Source: Lachnospiraceae bacterium (GTDB lineage Bacteria > Bacillota > Clostridia > Lachnospirales > Lachnospiraceae). Taken from it: DNA of 51,186 nucleotides. This document shows positions 25,264-34,751 of the stretch, piece by piece; position 1 is the stretch's first letter; each line of letters begins with the position of its first letter. Below the pieces are notes generated by a model. The model was not told the DNA's origin. It searched no databases and saw only the letters and a list, made by a program, of their open reading frames with translations. The stretch spans positions 5,566-56,751 of the forward strand of contig JAGPKJ010000001.1 in assembly GCA_018053995.1 (NCBI GenBank), written 5' to 3'. The position numbers and the translations under genes were made by a program.

Positions 25264-26931
25264 TGATAAGTCTGACTCATCAAATGTCTCTGTCAGCGGC
25301 TTGCCCGGACTTGACATCGGAAATACTTTATCGTCTTCCGGTATGACACAATCTATAAGAACCGGACCATTAGCTTTCAGTGCCTTTTTCAGCGCCGGAG
25401 CAACATCTTCTTTTTTCTCGATTCTTATCGCAGTACATCCAAGTCCTTCAGCCACTTTACAGTAATCTACTTTATCCTGAAGAACCGTCTGCGAATAACG
25501 TTTCCCATAATACAGTGTCTGCCACTGTCTTACCATTCCAAGCACATGATTGTCTATGACAACCTCGATTATCTTGATATCATAGCGGCTTGCTGTCGCA
25601 AGCTCATTCATATTCATTCGAAAACATCCGTCACCTGCGATGTTGACACATATCTTCTCAGGACGTCCGACTTTTGCTCCTATACATGCTCCAAGTCCAT
25701 ATCCCATCGTGCCAAGTCCGCCTGATGTTATGAATGTTCTGGGTTCAGAAAATCTATAATACTGAGATGCCCACATCTGATGCTGTCCTACATCAGTAGT
25801 GATTATCGCTTTACCATCAGTAGCCTTGTCAATCTCTTCGATCACATACGGACACGATAACCTGTCCTGATCATAACTGAGTGGATATTTCTTTTTCATA
25901 TCCATGATATGTGCATTCCAGTCAGAGTGTTTCTGCTGCCTTATCATCTTATTCATCTTCACAAGAACAGCTTTAAGATCGCCGACGACTGACGCATCAA
26001 CATGTATGTTTTTATTTATCTCAGCAGCATCTATATCTATATGGATGATTTTCGCATGAGAGGCAAATTTCTTTGGATCACCGATAACACGATCAGAAAA
26101 GCGTGCTCCAAGAGCGATAAGAAGGTCACATTCGCTCACGCCAAAATTAGATGTCTTTGTTCCATGCATTCCTATCATGCCCGTATAATGATCATCATGA
26201 CCGTCAAATGCACCTTTACCCATCAGTGTATCACACACAGGTGCATCCACAAGTTTTGCAAATTCCCTTACTTCCTTGTATGCTCCTGATATTATGGCTC
26301 CGCCTCCAACATAGATAAAAGGTTTTTTTGACTCGCATATCATCATGACTACATTTTCAAGATCTTCTCGTGTAAACTTCTCTACAGGCTCAGGTTTATC
26401 AGGTACGCATTTAACATATTCACATGAATTTGCAGTGACATCTTTGGTGATATCCACAAGTACAGGTCCCGGTCGGCCGGATTTTGCTATCTTGAATGCT
26501 TTTCGTATCGTATCCGCAAGGTCATTTACATCCTTTACAATATATCCGTGCTTTGTGATAGGCATAGTTACACCAGCGATATCCACTTCCTGAAATGAAT
26601 CCTTGCCTAGCGCCGGAAGTGTGACATTGCACGTTATCGCTACCATCGGTACTGAATCCATGTATGCCGTTGCGATACCTGTTACAAGATTAGTCGCTCC
26701 AGGTCCGCTCGTCGCCATACATACTCCTACACGTCCTGTAGCTCTCGCATATCCATCAGCCGCATGCGAAGCACCCTGTTCGTGACTTGTAAGAACATGC
26801 CTTATCTCTGAGCTGTGTTTATAAAGTGCATCATATACATTTAAGATAGTACCGCCCGGATATCCGAATACGGTATCTACACCCTGTTCCTTAAGACATT
26901 CAACTACGATCTCTGCTCCGGTAAGCTGCAT
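25261..26931 (-). CDS. ilvB: Acetolactate synthase, large subunit
   Basis: The start at 26931 (AGGAGG 8 nt upstream) gives 556 residues beginning MQLTGAEIVVECLKEQG. It condenses pyruvate into acetolactate (Val/Leu) or with 2-oxobutyrate (Ile), using ThDP, FAD and magnesium. It has the N-terminal VFGYPGGTILNVYDAL with the downstream catalytic HEQGASHAADGYAR glutamate. The C-terminal ThDP motif is GDGCFRMNMNELATA, followed by LGMVRQWQ. The regulatory subunit gene ilvN is not in the window, so it must lie elsewhere if present. It lies 108 bp after ilvD with repeated ATCTGATAA-like units in between. Confidence 0.93.
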   Translation of the reverse strand: MQLTGAEIVVECLKEQGVDTVFGYPGGTILNVYDALYKHSSEIRHVLTSHEQGASHAADGYARATGRVGVCMATSGPGATNLVTGIATAYMDSVPMVAITCNVTLPALGKDSFQEVDIAGVTMPITKHGYIVKDVNDLADTIRKAFKIAKSGRPGPVLVDITKDVTANSCEYVKCVPDKPEPVEKFTREDLENVVMMICESKKPFIYVGGGAIISGAYKEVREFAKLVDAPVCDTLMGKGAFDGHDDHYTGMIGMHGTKTSNFGVSECDLLIALGARFSDRVIGDPKKFASHAKIIHIDIDAAEINKNIHVDASVVGDLKAVLVKMNKMIRQQKHSDWNAHIMDMKKKYPLSYDQDRLSCPYVIEEIDKATDGKAIITTDVGQHQMWASQYYRFSEPRTFITSGGLGTMGYGLGACIGAKVGRPEKICVNIAGDGCFRMNMNELATASRYDIKIIEVVIDNHVLGMVRQWQTLYYGKRYSQTVLQDKVDYCKVAEGLGCTAIRIEKKEDVAPALKKALKANGPVLIDCVIPEDDKVFPMSSPGKPLTETFDESDLS

Positions 26932-26987
26932 AGCAATATCCTCCTGAAAATAATACAAAAAATTTATTCTGATACATTCGCGTATTT

Positions 26988-27027
26988 ACAGATTTTTGTC
27001 AGATCATTATCCGATCTTTATCAGATT
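26988..27027 (-). repeat. Four short tandem units in the ilvD-ilvB gap
   Basis: On the minus strand the units AATCTGATAAAG, ATCGGATAATG, ATCTGACAAAA and ATCTGTAAAT follow one another with an 11-12 bp period, about one helical turn. They lie 57 bp before ilvB and could be repeated binding sites; no known regulator is recognised. Confidence 0.45.
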
Positions 27028-27039
27028 CCTATTGACATA

Positions 27040-28713
27040 TCAGTTCTTGCCGGGGATCTCCAGAATAGCGCCGCGGTTTCCGCTTGTCACAAGTTCATGA
27101 TATCTTGCAAGATAGCCTGTCGTAACACTTGGTTTACGAGGCTTCCATTCCTTGCGTCTCTTCTCTATCTCTTCATCAGACACTTTCATATCGAGCTTGT
27201 TCTTAGGTATATCTATTGAGATGATATCTCCTTCTTTTACAAGTGCGATAGGTCCGCCGACTGCTGCTTCCGGAGATACATGTCCGATCGATGCGCCTCT
27301 TGAGGCACCTGAGAAACGTCCATCGGTTATCAGTGCTACAGATGAGCCAAGTCCCATTCCTGCGATGGCTGATGTGGGATTAAGCATCTCTCTCATTCCG
27401 GGACCGCCTTTAGGTCCTTCATATCTGATGACTATAACATCACCCTCTTTGATCTTTCCTCCGGTGATAGCCGCTATCGCGTCCTCTTCACAGTCAAATA
27501 CACGTGCAGGTCCTTCATGTACCATCATCTCAGGTACTACTGCTGAACGTTTTACGATACCTGTATCCGGTGCAAGATTTCCCTTAAGCACAGCGATACC
27601 GCCGTTTTGCATATATGGATTATCGATAGGTCTTATTACTTCCGTATCAAGATTTACAACTCCCTCAAGATTCTCACCGACTGTCTTTCCAGTCACTGTC
27701 ATCTGATCAAGATCAAGGAGATTCTTCTTTGTAAGTTCCTTCATAACCGCATATACGCCGCCTGCTTCGTTAAGGTCTTCCATATATGTAGGACCTGCAG
27801 GTGCAAGATGGCAGAGATTCGGTGTGATATCTGAAAGCTCGTTTGCCATCTCCATATTGATCTCAATCCCTGCTTCATGTGCGATTGCAGGAAGATGGAG
27901 CATTGTATTTGTAGAACATCCAAGTGCCATATCGACTATAAGAGCATTCTTGAATGATTTTTCTGTCATGATGTCACGCGGTCTGATATCTCGTTTTAAC
28001 ATCTCCATTACCTGATATCCTGCGCGCTTTGCAAGACGGATTCTTGCCGAATATACAGCCGGAATAGTTCCGTTTCCTCGAAGGCCCATTCCGATAGCCT
28101 CCGTAAGGCAGTTCATCGAATTAGCCGTATACATTCCTGAACATGAACCGCATGTCGGACATACCTTCTCTTCATATTCTCCAAGTTCATCCATCGTCAT
28201 CTTGCCGGCAGCTACAGAGCCTACAGCTTCAAACATAGATGAAAGACTTCTCTTCTTACCATCAACGCGCCCTGCCATCATAGGTCCCCCCGATACAAAT
28301 ACAGTAGGCAGGTTAAGTCTTGCCGCGGCCATCAGAAGTCCCGGTACATTCTTATCGCAGTTCGGGATCATGACAAGCGCATCAAAGCCATGCGCCATAG
28401 CCATGCACTCAGTAGAATCAGCGATAAGATCACGTGTTACAAGTGAATACTTCATTCCTATATGTCCCATCGCAATGCCATCACATACGGCAATTGCAGG
28501 AAATACAACAGGCATCCCGCCCGCTTCTGCAACGCCAAGCTTAACTGCCTCAGCGATCTTATCAAGATTCATATGACCGGGCACGATCTCATTATATGAG
28601 CTCACGATACCGATGAGCGGCTTCTTTCTCTCTTCTTCCGTAAATCCAAGTGCGTTGAACAGACTCCTGTGTGGTGCCTGCTGTGTTCCGACTTTAACTG
28701 AATCACTTCTCAT
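27040..28713 (-). CDS. ilvD: Dihydroxy-acid dehydratase
   Basis: The 557-residue Fe-S enzyme makes the 2-oxo acid precursors of valine and isoleucine. Cluster cysteines lie in [10 protein letters not shown] and [17 protein letters not shown], and the C-terminal signature [19 protein letters not shown] is complete. The N-terminus [18 protein letters not shown] is typical. AGGAGG lies just before the ATG. It is 31 bp downstream of the membrane glycosyltransferase gene and probably belongs to one unit with leuB and ilvB. Confidence 0.95.
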   Translation of the reverse strand: MRSDSVKVGTQQAPHRSLFNALGFTEEERKKPLIGIVSSYNEIVPGHMNLDKIAEAVKLGVAEAGGMPVVFPAIAVCDGIAMGHIGMKYSLVTRDLIADSTECMAMAHGFDALVMIPNCDKNVPGLLMAAARLNLPTVFVSGGPMMAGRVDGKKRSLSSMFEAVGSVAAGKMTMDELGEYEEKVCPTCGSCSGMYTANSMNCLTEAIGMGLRGNGTIPAVYSARIRLAKRAGYQVMEMLKRDIRPRDIMTEKSFKNALIVDMALGCSTNTMLHLPAIAHEAGIEINMEMANELSDITPNLCHLAPAGPTYMEDLNEAGGVYAVMKELTKKNLLDLDQMTVTGKTVGENLEGVVNLDTEVIRPIDNPYMQNGGIAVLKGNLAPDTGIVKRSAVVPEMMVHEGPARVFDCEEDAIAAITGGKIKEGDVIVIRYEGPKGGPGMREMLNPTSAIAGMGLGSSVALITDGRFSGASRGASIGHVSPEAAVGGPIALVKEGDIISIDIPKNKLDMKVSDEEIEKRRKEWKPRKPSVTTGYLARYHELVTSGNRGAILEIPGKN

Positions 28714-28744
28714 TTTCTTCTCCTCCTGAATCTTGACATTTTAT

Positions 28745-30409
28745 CTATTGTAGTGAATAAACGATAAAATCCTTATTTTTATATATCTCTTTCATGCTCT
28801 CTTTAACATAATCCCAATCTATGCTGTCATGATCCGTCATGTATTCCCATTTTGAATCACTTCCATCCGCAAGTTCTTTATCAAAGATAACGTAGCCGCA
28901 TCCGGTGACATTCGTATTCTCACATACATCCCTGTACATGAATTTCATCAGATACTGCTGTTCGCAGTCAGTGACTACCGCTTTCCTGTGTCTACCACCG
29001 TTATCTTTTGTCACGATGTTCTCTGCATCTGTACCCTTGTTATCCGTATTTCCTGCGGTGTATGTCTTCCTGAGTGCATCCGCGATCTGGTCTTCACGCT
29101 CACCGTATTGGTATGAGTGAAACGGCATGTTCCGTATCATGGCTACTGCTGCTGCTATGGCAAATAAAAGGTATATCGCTTTCCCGCAGCGCTTATAAAT
29201 ATAGCAGATCGCTCCTGAGATAAATATCGCGATGTACACTCCCCAGAATGCAAAGACTCTGTAATATGGAAGCTTGGCTTGTACTATCATCATGATAATG
29301 CTGCCAATCATACCGATATCAGCCAGAATTATCAGTCTTCGATCAGTGCTTCCGCATTCCTTAGTGATATCTGTCTCGACAGAAGTGTTCTTTCGTCTGT
29401 TTACCGGTCTTTTATAGAATATGCTTATATTTGCAACAATGATACATATAAGCAGAACCACTGCAGTGACCGTTCCGTTCATTCCTGACATCTCTGTCAT
29501 TTCCGTCGTAAACCATGAAATCAACTTACCCGTAAATCCTGCTCTTGGAATACTCTGTATGTACGGCGATGCGAGCATATAGTCCAGTCCCGATTTCCAC
29601 GCTGCCGGAAAAGCCTTGATTATCACATTCACATGTGACATTCCGAAATAACTTCCGCTCTGATCTTTTACAAGGAGATTTGAACCAACTGCAAGCCATA
29701 TAATACTATATAGTGCAAATGTGACCATCGCAGAAATGACGGCACATATGACTGTCTTTCCGAGTTCCTTCCTCTTATTTTCCAAAAGAAGGATGAACCC
29801 TGCTACGATAAATATCACAATGACATAATATAGACTGCTCGGAACCGTATAGAGTCCCAGCACTGCGCCGACTCCTGTAAACACATAATCTTTTCTTGTC
29901 CCGTCGCCTGACATGATCTTCTGAAGTCCAAGTATCATAAGAAGTATGCATGTTATCGAAAGTGTATATCCACGTCCCTGCACTGCCAGACTCATAATGC
30001 TGCCAAGTCCCGCATAGAATAAAGTACCGATAAACGAAACTTTACTGTCAAACGCATCTTTTAGTATCTTATGCAGAAAATAAAGATTTAAAAGTGCCGC
30101 AGCGAACGAAACGCCGCGAAGCGCGATATATCCGTTATGTGTGATCATAAGTATTGACGAAAGTACCGAATAACCGACATGATTATTCGGAAGCGGCCAG
30201 TGTATAGCCGCATATGCAGGTCCTCTGCTGATGAACCAGTAATACGTATACAATTCGTCGTACCATGGTGTTATCATGAACATCCGAAGACCGTAATATA
30301 CTGCCATAACGATCATAAAGATTTTAAATACAATGTCTTCTTTTCCAATGCATGATGATGTTTTTCTGTTAAATAAAGTTTCTGATGACTGCCCGTTATC
30401 TTTCTGCAT
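28745..30409 (-). CDS. Polytopic membrane GT-C-like glycosyltransferase
   Basis: The ATG at 30407-30409 shares one base with the leuB stop (TAATG), so translation is probably coupled. This gives 554 residues. After about 30 polar residues there are some ten membrane spans. The first external loop has PWYDELYTYYWFISRG and then WPLPNNHVGYSVLSS, like the DE and HPP-type motifs of GT39/ArnT-like enzymes, with NNH in place of HPP. A soluble extracellular-type C-terminal part (about 420-554) includes VVTDCEQQYLMKF and CENTNVTGCGYVIF. It may glycosylate a surface polymer. Its place inside a leuB-ilvD-ilvB cluster is odd. It shares the family of the gene at 1-990. Confidence 0.7.
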   Translation of the reverse strand: MQKDNGQSSETLFNRKTSSCIGKEDIVFKIFMIVMAVYYGLRMFMITPWYDELYTYYWFISRGPAYAAIHWPLPNNHVGYSVLSSILMITHNGYIALRGVSFAAALLNLYFLHKILKDAFDSKVSFIGTLFYAGLGSIMSLAVQGRGYTLSITCILLMILGLQKIMSGDGTRKDYVFTGVGAVLGLYTVPSSLYYVIVIFIVAGFILLLENKRKELGKTVICAVISAMVTFALYSIIWLAVGSNLLVKDQSGSYFGMSHVNVIIKAFPAAWKSGLDYMLASPYIQSIPRAGFTGKLISWFTTEMTEMSGMNGTVTAVVLLICIIVANISIFYKRPVNRRKNTSVETDITKECGSTDRRLIILADIGMIGSIIMMIVQAKLPYYRVFAFWGVYIAIFISGAICYIYKRCGKAIYLLFAIAAAVAMIRNMPFHSYQYGEREDQIADALRKTYTAGNTDNKGTDAENIVTKDNGGRHRKAVVTDCEQQYLMKFMYRDVCENTNVTGCGYVIFDKELADGSDSKWEYMTDHDSIDWDYVKESMKEIYKNKDFIVYSLQ

Positions 30410-31506
30410 TACACCCTGTCCGCTATCGCCAAGCCCATGCCTGAACATCCGACCGCTTTAAAGTCACCCGTGCGTCCATCATTCGGCATAATATCCGTTG
30501 TTCTGTATCCTTCCTTAAGAACCTGTCTTACAGCGTTCTCGATATCATCCGCCTCTTTGTCAAGATCAAATGAATACCTGAGCATCATCGCTGCTGAAAG
30601 TATTGTGGCGATAGGATTTGCGATATCCTTGCCTGCAATATCAGGTGCAGATCCATGACTTGGTTCATAAAGTCCGAACTTTGTATCATTAAGTGATGCT
30701 GATGAAAGCATTCCGATAGAACCTGTGATCATGCTGGCTTCATCCGAAAGGATATCGCCGAACATATTTTCAGTCAAAATAACATCGAATTGTGCCGGAT
30801 CATGGACAAGCTGCATCGCGCAATTATCAACAAGCATATGCTCAACCGTAACATCAGGATAGTCCTTTGCGACCTCATTTACTACGGCTCTCCACAGTCT
30901 TGAAGAGTCCAGGACATTCGCCTTATCAACGCTTGTAACTTTATTTCTGCGCTTTCTTGCAGTCTCAAAAGCTTTTATCGCTATCCTTCTTATCTCTGTC
31001 TCACTATATGTAAGTGTGTCTGTCGCAACTCTTATGCCGTCCTCTACAACCGTCTTTCTTGCACCGAAGTACAGACCGCCAGTAAGTTCACGCATTATGA
31101 GAAGGTCGAATCCATGGTCTGAAGTCTGCTTCTTAAGAGGACATGCATCTGAAAGTTCACTGAAAAGATAGGCTGGACGAAGGTTCGCGAAAAGTCCAAG
31201 CGATTTGCGTATCCTTAAAAGTCCGGCTTCCGGTCTCTTCTCAGGTGGAAGTTTATACCATGGTGAGGTTGAGGTATTGCCGCCTATCGATCCCATAAGT
31301 ACGGCATCAGCGCTCTTTGCAGTCTCTATCGCTTCATCGGTCAGCGGAACACCATACTTATCGATAGAACATCCTCCCATAAGTATATCTGTGTATTTTA
31401 TCTCGTGACCATATTTTTCAGATACACTCCCGAGTACTCTTTTTGCCTCTGTAACAATTTCCGGACCGATTCCGTCTCCGGGAATACAAGTGACATTCAA
31501 TACCAT
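30409..31506 (-). CDS. leuB: 3-Isopropylmalate dehydrogenase
   Basis: The start at 31506 gives 365 residues; the ATG three codons earlier lies too close to the GGGAG site. The enzyme oxidises and decarboxylates 3-isopropylmalate in leucine synthesis with NAD. Motifs are [12 protein letters not shown], the [10 protein letters not shown] substrate segment, [13 protein letters not shown] and [18 protein letters not shown]. leuA, leuC and leuD are not in the window. It is followed by a coupled membrane glycosyltransferase gene. Confidence 0.95.
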   Translation of the reverse strand: MVLNVTCIPGDGIGPEIVTEAKRVLGSVSEKYGHEIKYTDILMGGCSIDKYGVPLTDEAIETAKSADAVLMGSIGGNTSTSPWYKLPPEKRPEAGLLRIRKSLGLFANLRPAYLFSELSDACPLKKQTSDHGFDLLIMRELTGGLYFGARKTVVEDGIRVATDTLTYSETEIRRIAIKAFETARKRRNKVTSVDKANVLDSSRLWRAVVNEVAKDYPDVTVEHMLVDNCAMQLVHDPAQFDVILTENMFGDILSDEASMITGSIGMLSSASLNDTKFGLYEPSHGSAPDIAGKDIANPIATILSAAMMLRYSFDLDKEADDIENAVRQVLKEGYRTTDIMPNDGRTGDFKAVGCSGMGLAIADRV

Positions 31507-31561
31507 TTTTAACATTCTCCCTTCGGATCAAAATAAAATAAATCAAATTTGCTCATAAATA

Positions 31562-31590
31562 AAACAAAAGGCGCCCTATAGGCGCCTTTC
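31562..31590 (-). terminator. Rho-independent terminator after yajC
   Basis: AAAGGCGCC (31567-31575) pairs perfectly with GGCGCCTTT (31581-31589) around a 5-nt loop. On the minus strand TGTTTTATTT follows. It may act on both strands. Confidence 0.85.
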
Positions 31591-31600
31591 GCAGTTATAC

Positions 31601-31942
31601 TCATTTTTTATCCTCTGATGTTTCAGCGCCCGGCTTCTCAATCTGAGTGATTGCCGCTTTCTGCATTGGGATACGGCAATTCTTATTGTTTCCGAATTCC
31701 ACGATGACCGTGTCATCCGTAATGTCAATAACAATACCATAAAATCCGCTTGTTGTAAGAACGCTGTCGCCGACCTCGAGCTGTGAGAGCATCGCGGCCA
31801 TCTTCTTCTGTTCTTTCTTCTGTGGTCTGATAAGGAAAAAGTACATAAAGCCAACTATGATAACGATGTAAACTATCATTATCATCGTTCCTCCGGTTGC
31901 TGTACTTGACGTTGCTGCTGTTCCTGAAAGTAACATACCCAT
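31601..31942 (-). CDS. yajC: Preprotein translocase subunit YajC
   Basis: The 113-residue protein has one membrane span at about 20-38 (MIMIVYIVIIVGFMYFF) followed by the family motif LIRPQKKEQKKM. A small cytoplasmic domain contains LEVGDSVLTTSGFYGIVI and a charged tail. It is an accessory subunit of SecYEG-SecDF in protein export. A 20-residue Gly/Thr/Ala-rich N-terminus precedes the span. It follows tgt on the same strand, the classic tgt-yajC pair. Confidence 0.93.
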   Translation of the reverse strand: MGMLLSGTAATSSTATGGTMIMIVYIVIIVGFMYFFLIRPQKKEQKKMAAMLSQLEVGDSVLTTSGFYGIVIDITDDTVIVEFGNNKNCRIPMQKAAITQIEKPGAETSEDKK

Positions 31943-32061
31943 ATTTCCTATTCCTCCGTATCTCTTTTGCCGACTGATTTCTACTTAATACCAAATACAG
32001 TCTTTTGTTATCATACACAATTCATAATTATAAAACAAGACCTTAAGTCCTTAAAACTGAA

Positions 32062-33219
32062 TTATTTTTCATTTCCTGATGAAAGTTTTTCAAGTGAGTC
32101 CTTTTTATATTCTGCAAACCTGTCTTCATCAAGCGCATCTCTTATTTCCTGCATCATCTTATTATAGAAATACAGATTATGTTCAACGCACATACGCATG
32201 CCAAGCATCTCTCCGGCCTTTATCAGATGATGAACATAAGCTCTTGAATATCTTCGACACACCGGGCACTGACATCCTTCCTCGATAGGACGATCATCTA
32301 GTTTATAGCATGCATTATTGATATTGATCTTGCCATAATGCGTATAGACATTACCATGTCTGCCGTTTCTTGAAGGATATACACAGTCAAAAAAATCTAT
32401 TCCGCGATCGACTCCTTCGATTATGTTCTCCGGAGTGCCAACGCCCATCAGATATGTTGGCTTATCTACCGGAAGATTCGGAACCGTACAGTCAAGTATA
32501 TCATACATCTGTTCATGAGTCTCCCCGACTGCGAGTCCGCCAACAGCGTATCCATCAAGTCCAAGTTCGCTGATCTTCTTCGCATTTTCAATTCTTATGT
32601 CAGGATATATCGCTCCCTGATTTATGCCAAATAAAAGCTGTTTCTTATTTATCGTATCATCCAGACTGCAAAGTCTTTTCATCTCTGCCTGACATCTGAC
32701 AAGCCATCTTTCTGTTCTCGCGACTGATGATGCGACATAATCTCTGTCTGCAATACTTGAAGGGCACTCATCAAATGCCATAGCTATCGTCGATGACAGA
32801 TTAGACTGAATCTGCATGCTCTGTTCCGGTCCCATGAAAATAAGATGTCCATCTATATGAGAGTGGAATGTAACACCCTCTTCTTTTATTTTCCGAAGAT
32901 CAGCAAGCGAGAAAACCTGAAAGCCGCCTGAATCTGTCAGGATCGGTCTGTTCCACGACATGAACTTGTGAAGTCCACCAAGCTGTTTTATCGTCTCATC
33001 TCCGGTACGTACATGAAGATGATATGTATTGCATAACGCGACCTGTGTCCCTATAGTCTCGAGATCTTCTGTCGAAACTGCGCCCTTTATCGCTGCGACC
33101 GTAGCCACATTCATAAAAACAGGGGTTTCAATCGTACCATGAACAGTTTCAAAACGTCCTCGTTTTGCACGCCCTTCCCGTTTGATAAGCGTATATCTGC
33201 ATCTTTCATTTTCATCCAT
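32062..33219 (-). CDS. tgt: tRNA-guanine transglycosylase
   Basis: The ATG at 33219 (AGGA 8 nt upstream) gives 385 residues; a TTG two codons earlier is less likely. It exchanges guanine 34 of certain tRNAs for the queuosine precursor. Motifs are the ILTDSGGFQVFSL catalytic segment, GGLAVGE, the second aspartate in FFDCVYPSRNGRHG and the zinc site CQCPVCRRYSRAYVHHL with the later cysteine and histidine in MCVEHN. Length is standard. Confidence 0.95.
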   Translation of the reverse strand: MDENERCRYTLIKREGRAKRGRFETVHGTIETPVFMNVATVAAIKGAVSTEDLETIGTQVALCNTYHLHVRTGDETIKQLGGLHKFMSWNRPILTDSGGFQVFSLADLRKIKEEGVTFHSHIDGHLIFMGPEQSMQIQSNLSSTIAMAFDECPSSIADRDYVASSVARTERWLVRCQAEMKRLCSLDDTINKKQLLFGINQGAIYPDIRIENAKKISELGLDGYAVGGLAVGETHEQMYDILDCTVPNLPVDKPTYLMGVGTPENIIEGVDRGIDFFDCVYPSRNGRHGNVYTHYGKININNACYKLDDRPIEEGCQCPVCRRYSRAYVHHLIKAGEMLGMRMCVEHNLYFYNKMMQEIRDALDEDRFAEYKKDSLEKLSSGNEK

Positions 33220-33262
33220 TGTCAATATCCTTTTTTATATAATGTGTTTACCACAAAATCGT

Positions 33263-33365
33263 AATGTGATGCTACGAATTGCTACGCAATTCTATTAGCA
33301 TATTCTTTATGTGATGCTACGAATTGCTACGCTTCTCACTTCGTTCGAAGCTCTAGCAATTCTAT
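33263..33365. repeat. Palindromic intergenic repeat, two 24-bp copies
   Basis: ATGTGATGCTACGAATTG plus CTACGC occurs identically at 33264-33287 and 33309-33332, 45 bp apart. Each copy starts a hairpin: GAATTGC with GCAATTC in the first, and GAATTGCTACGCTTC with GAAGCTCTAGCAATTC in the second. A related hairpin is at 45107-45158. It lies in the 262-bp gap upstream of tgt. Confidence 0.75.
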
Positions 33366-33421
33366 AAACATTCGGAATCTGCTAATCTGCTTCGCAGATT
33401 GCGTCTTCCTCATGTTTAAGC

Positions 33422-33476
33422 GGGTCTCAAGGCAATCCTTATGCATGCAAGCATGCATCGGATCGCTTTTCGACCC
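33422..33476. repeat. 55-bp interrupted palindrome after the VanY-like gene
   Basis: GGGTC (33422-33426) pairs with GACCC (33472-33476). Inside, GGCAATCC pairs imperfectly with GGATCGCT, and ATGCATGC pairs with GCATGCAT around AA. There is no T-run, so it is not a standard terminator, though it could protect the 3' end of the transcript. Confidence 0.55.
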
Positions 33477-33481
33477 TTGCA

Positions 33482-34564
33482 TCACAAGTATCTGTCCCAA
33501 AACTCTTCGAGCGTTATACCCTGCTCATGCATTATTGTTGCAGCCTTTACGCCTACATACCTGTAATGCCACGGTTCATATTCAATTCCGGTGATATCTT
33601 CTTTACCCTTCATATAACGCAATATAAAACCGTATTTGTAACTGTTATCCATAAGCCACTTTCCTTCAGTCGTATCTTCAAATCCTTCATCAAGTGTCTG
33701 ATGGTCATTCGATATTATGTCAAATGCAAGACCGATCTGATGTTCGCTCGCTCCCGGGACTGTAACAGCCTGTGATGCTTCTTTGTATGCATCCATATAC
33801 GAGTCGCCCTTTTTCATAAGATATGTAATCTTACGTCCAAAAAGCATCTTCTGTCTGTCCATATCTCGATAAGGAGAACATAGAACAAGATTCACTCCAT
33901 CTTTTTTTGCTCCCTTGAACATATCAAGAAGATCATTCATAACACGAACATCACATTTCATATTTCCATGGATCGTGCCTAGCTGAAATTCGTAATCTTC
34001 CGGTATCGGATGCTGTTTGTTAACAAGAGTAAGTTTCCAGTCTCCGGAATCAAAAGAAGCATCTGTGTTGTCTGTATATGATGGCTCTTGTTCTTCAACA
34101 GACTCCTCAGCCTCATCCGAAATATTTTCCGAATCTTTCAGGATATCATCAAGTGTAACCTTATCAACCTGATCAGACTCTGATGCCCCGTCATCATTAA
34201 TGTTTGCATCATCAATTGATTCATCCGTTCCATTCTCATCAATTGTATCCGAGACAGGCACTACAGGATCTGCAAGTTCAGCATCAGACTTTCCGACCAT
34301 ATCGTCATAATTAGAAGCCTTTGCGATAAATCCTTGTGTAGAACTTGGGAAAACACTGCTCGTAAAACTGCAGCTGAACAAAAATACGAGAACTGTAAAC
34401 GATATGCTCACATATCTCTTGGCATTTCCGATAATGTGACAGAATAGCCCGTTTATTGACAAAAGTATAGCAAAAAAAGGCATCACAAAAAGTTTAAGTT
34501 TAGGATGCCTTATTGAAAAGCGCCTGTATGAACTTAATATCCTTTCACGAAATGTCTCTTTCAA
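33482..34564 (-). CDS. VanY-type D-alanyl-D-alanine carboxypeptidase, membrane-anchored
   Basis: The 360-residue protein has two hydrophobic stretches near the N-terminus (about 23-45 and 50-72), an acidic disordered linker (about 85-175) and a C-terminal M15B peptidase domain. Zinc ligands H275 and D282 (SEHQIGLAFD) and the catalytic E330 with H333 (EPWHYRYVG) are intact. It trims D-Ala from peptidoglycan stem peptides outside the membrane. With PBP substrates shortened, it may work alongside the L,D-transpeptidase at 23792-25195. Resistance to glycopeptides should not be inferred from this gene alone, as no vanHAX genes are seen. Confidence 0.88.
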   Translation of the reverse strand: MKETFRERILSSYRRFSIRHPKLKLFVMPFFAILLSINGLFCHIIGNAKRYVSISFTVLVFLFSCSFTSSVFPSSTQGFIAKASNYDDMVGKSDAELADPVVPVSDTIDENGTDESIDDANINDDGASESDQVDKVTLDDILKDSENISDEAEESVEEQEPSYTDNTDASFDSGDWKLTLVNKQHPIPEDYEFQLGTIHGNMKCDVRVMNDLLDMFKGAKKDGVNLVLCSPYRDMDRQKMLFGRKITYLMKKGDSYMDAYKEASQAVTVPGASEHQIGLAFDIISNDHQTLDEGFEDTTEGKWLMDNSYKYGFILRYMKGKEDITGIEYEPWHYRYVGVKAATIMHEQGITLEEFWDRYL

Positions 34565-34597
34565 AATTTTCCCCTGAACACAAAATACTCTGGCTTA

Positions 34598-34636
34598 AAT
34601 GCTCTTGCTTAATGCTCTAACTTAATGCTCTTGCAT
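34598..34636. repeat. 13-bp tandem repeat, three copies, in the VanY-like leader
   Basis: AATGCTCTTGCTT, AATGCTCTAACTT and AATGCTCTTGCAT follow one another exactly at 34598-34636, just upstream of the VanY-like gene. A minus-strand TATAAT lies farther upstream near 34700, so the repeats are probably in the transcribed leader. Confidence 0.7.
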
Positions 34637-34751
34637 ATATGATGGTTGCTGCGAACTGTGCTGCATATATCATGAATTTTATCAATTTATCGTCTTTTTT
34701 TATTATAGTATGATTTACGTCTTTTATCGAGAACATTTTTGCATTTTTACA

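Noticed and set aside
33482..34564. Vancomycin resistance locus
   Set aside because: Only a VanY-like carboxypeptidase is present. No vanH, vanA-type ligase, vanX or vanRS was seen, and such carboxypeptidases are common wall enzymes.
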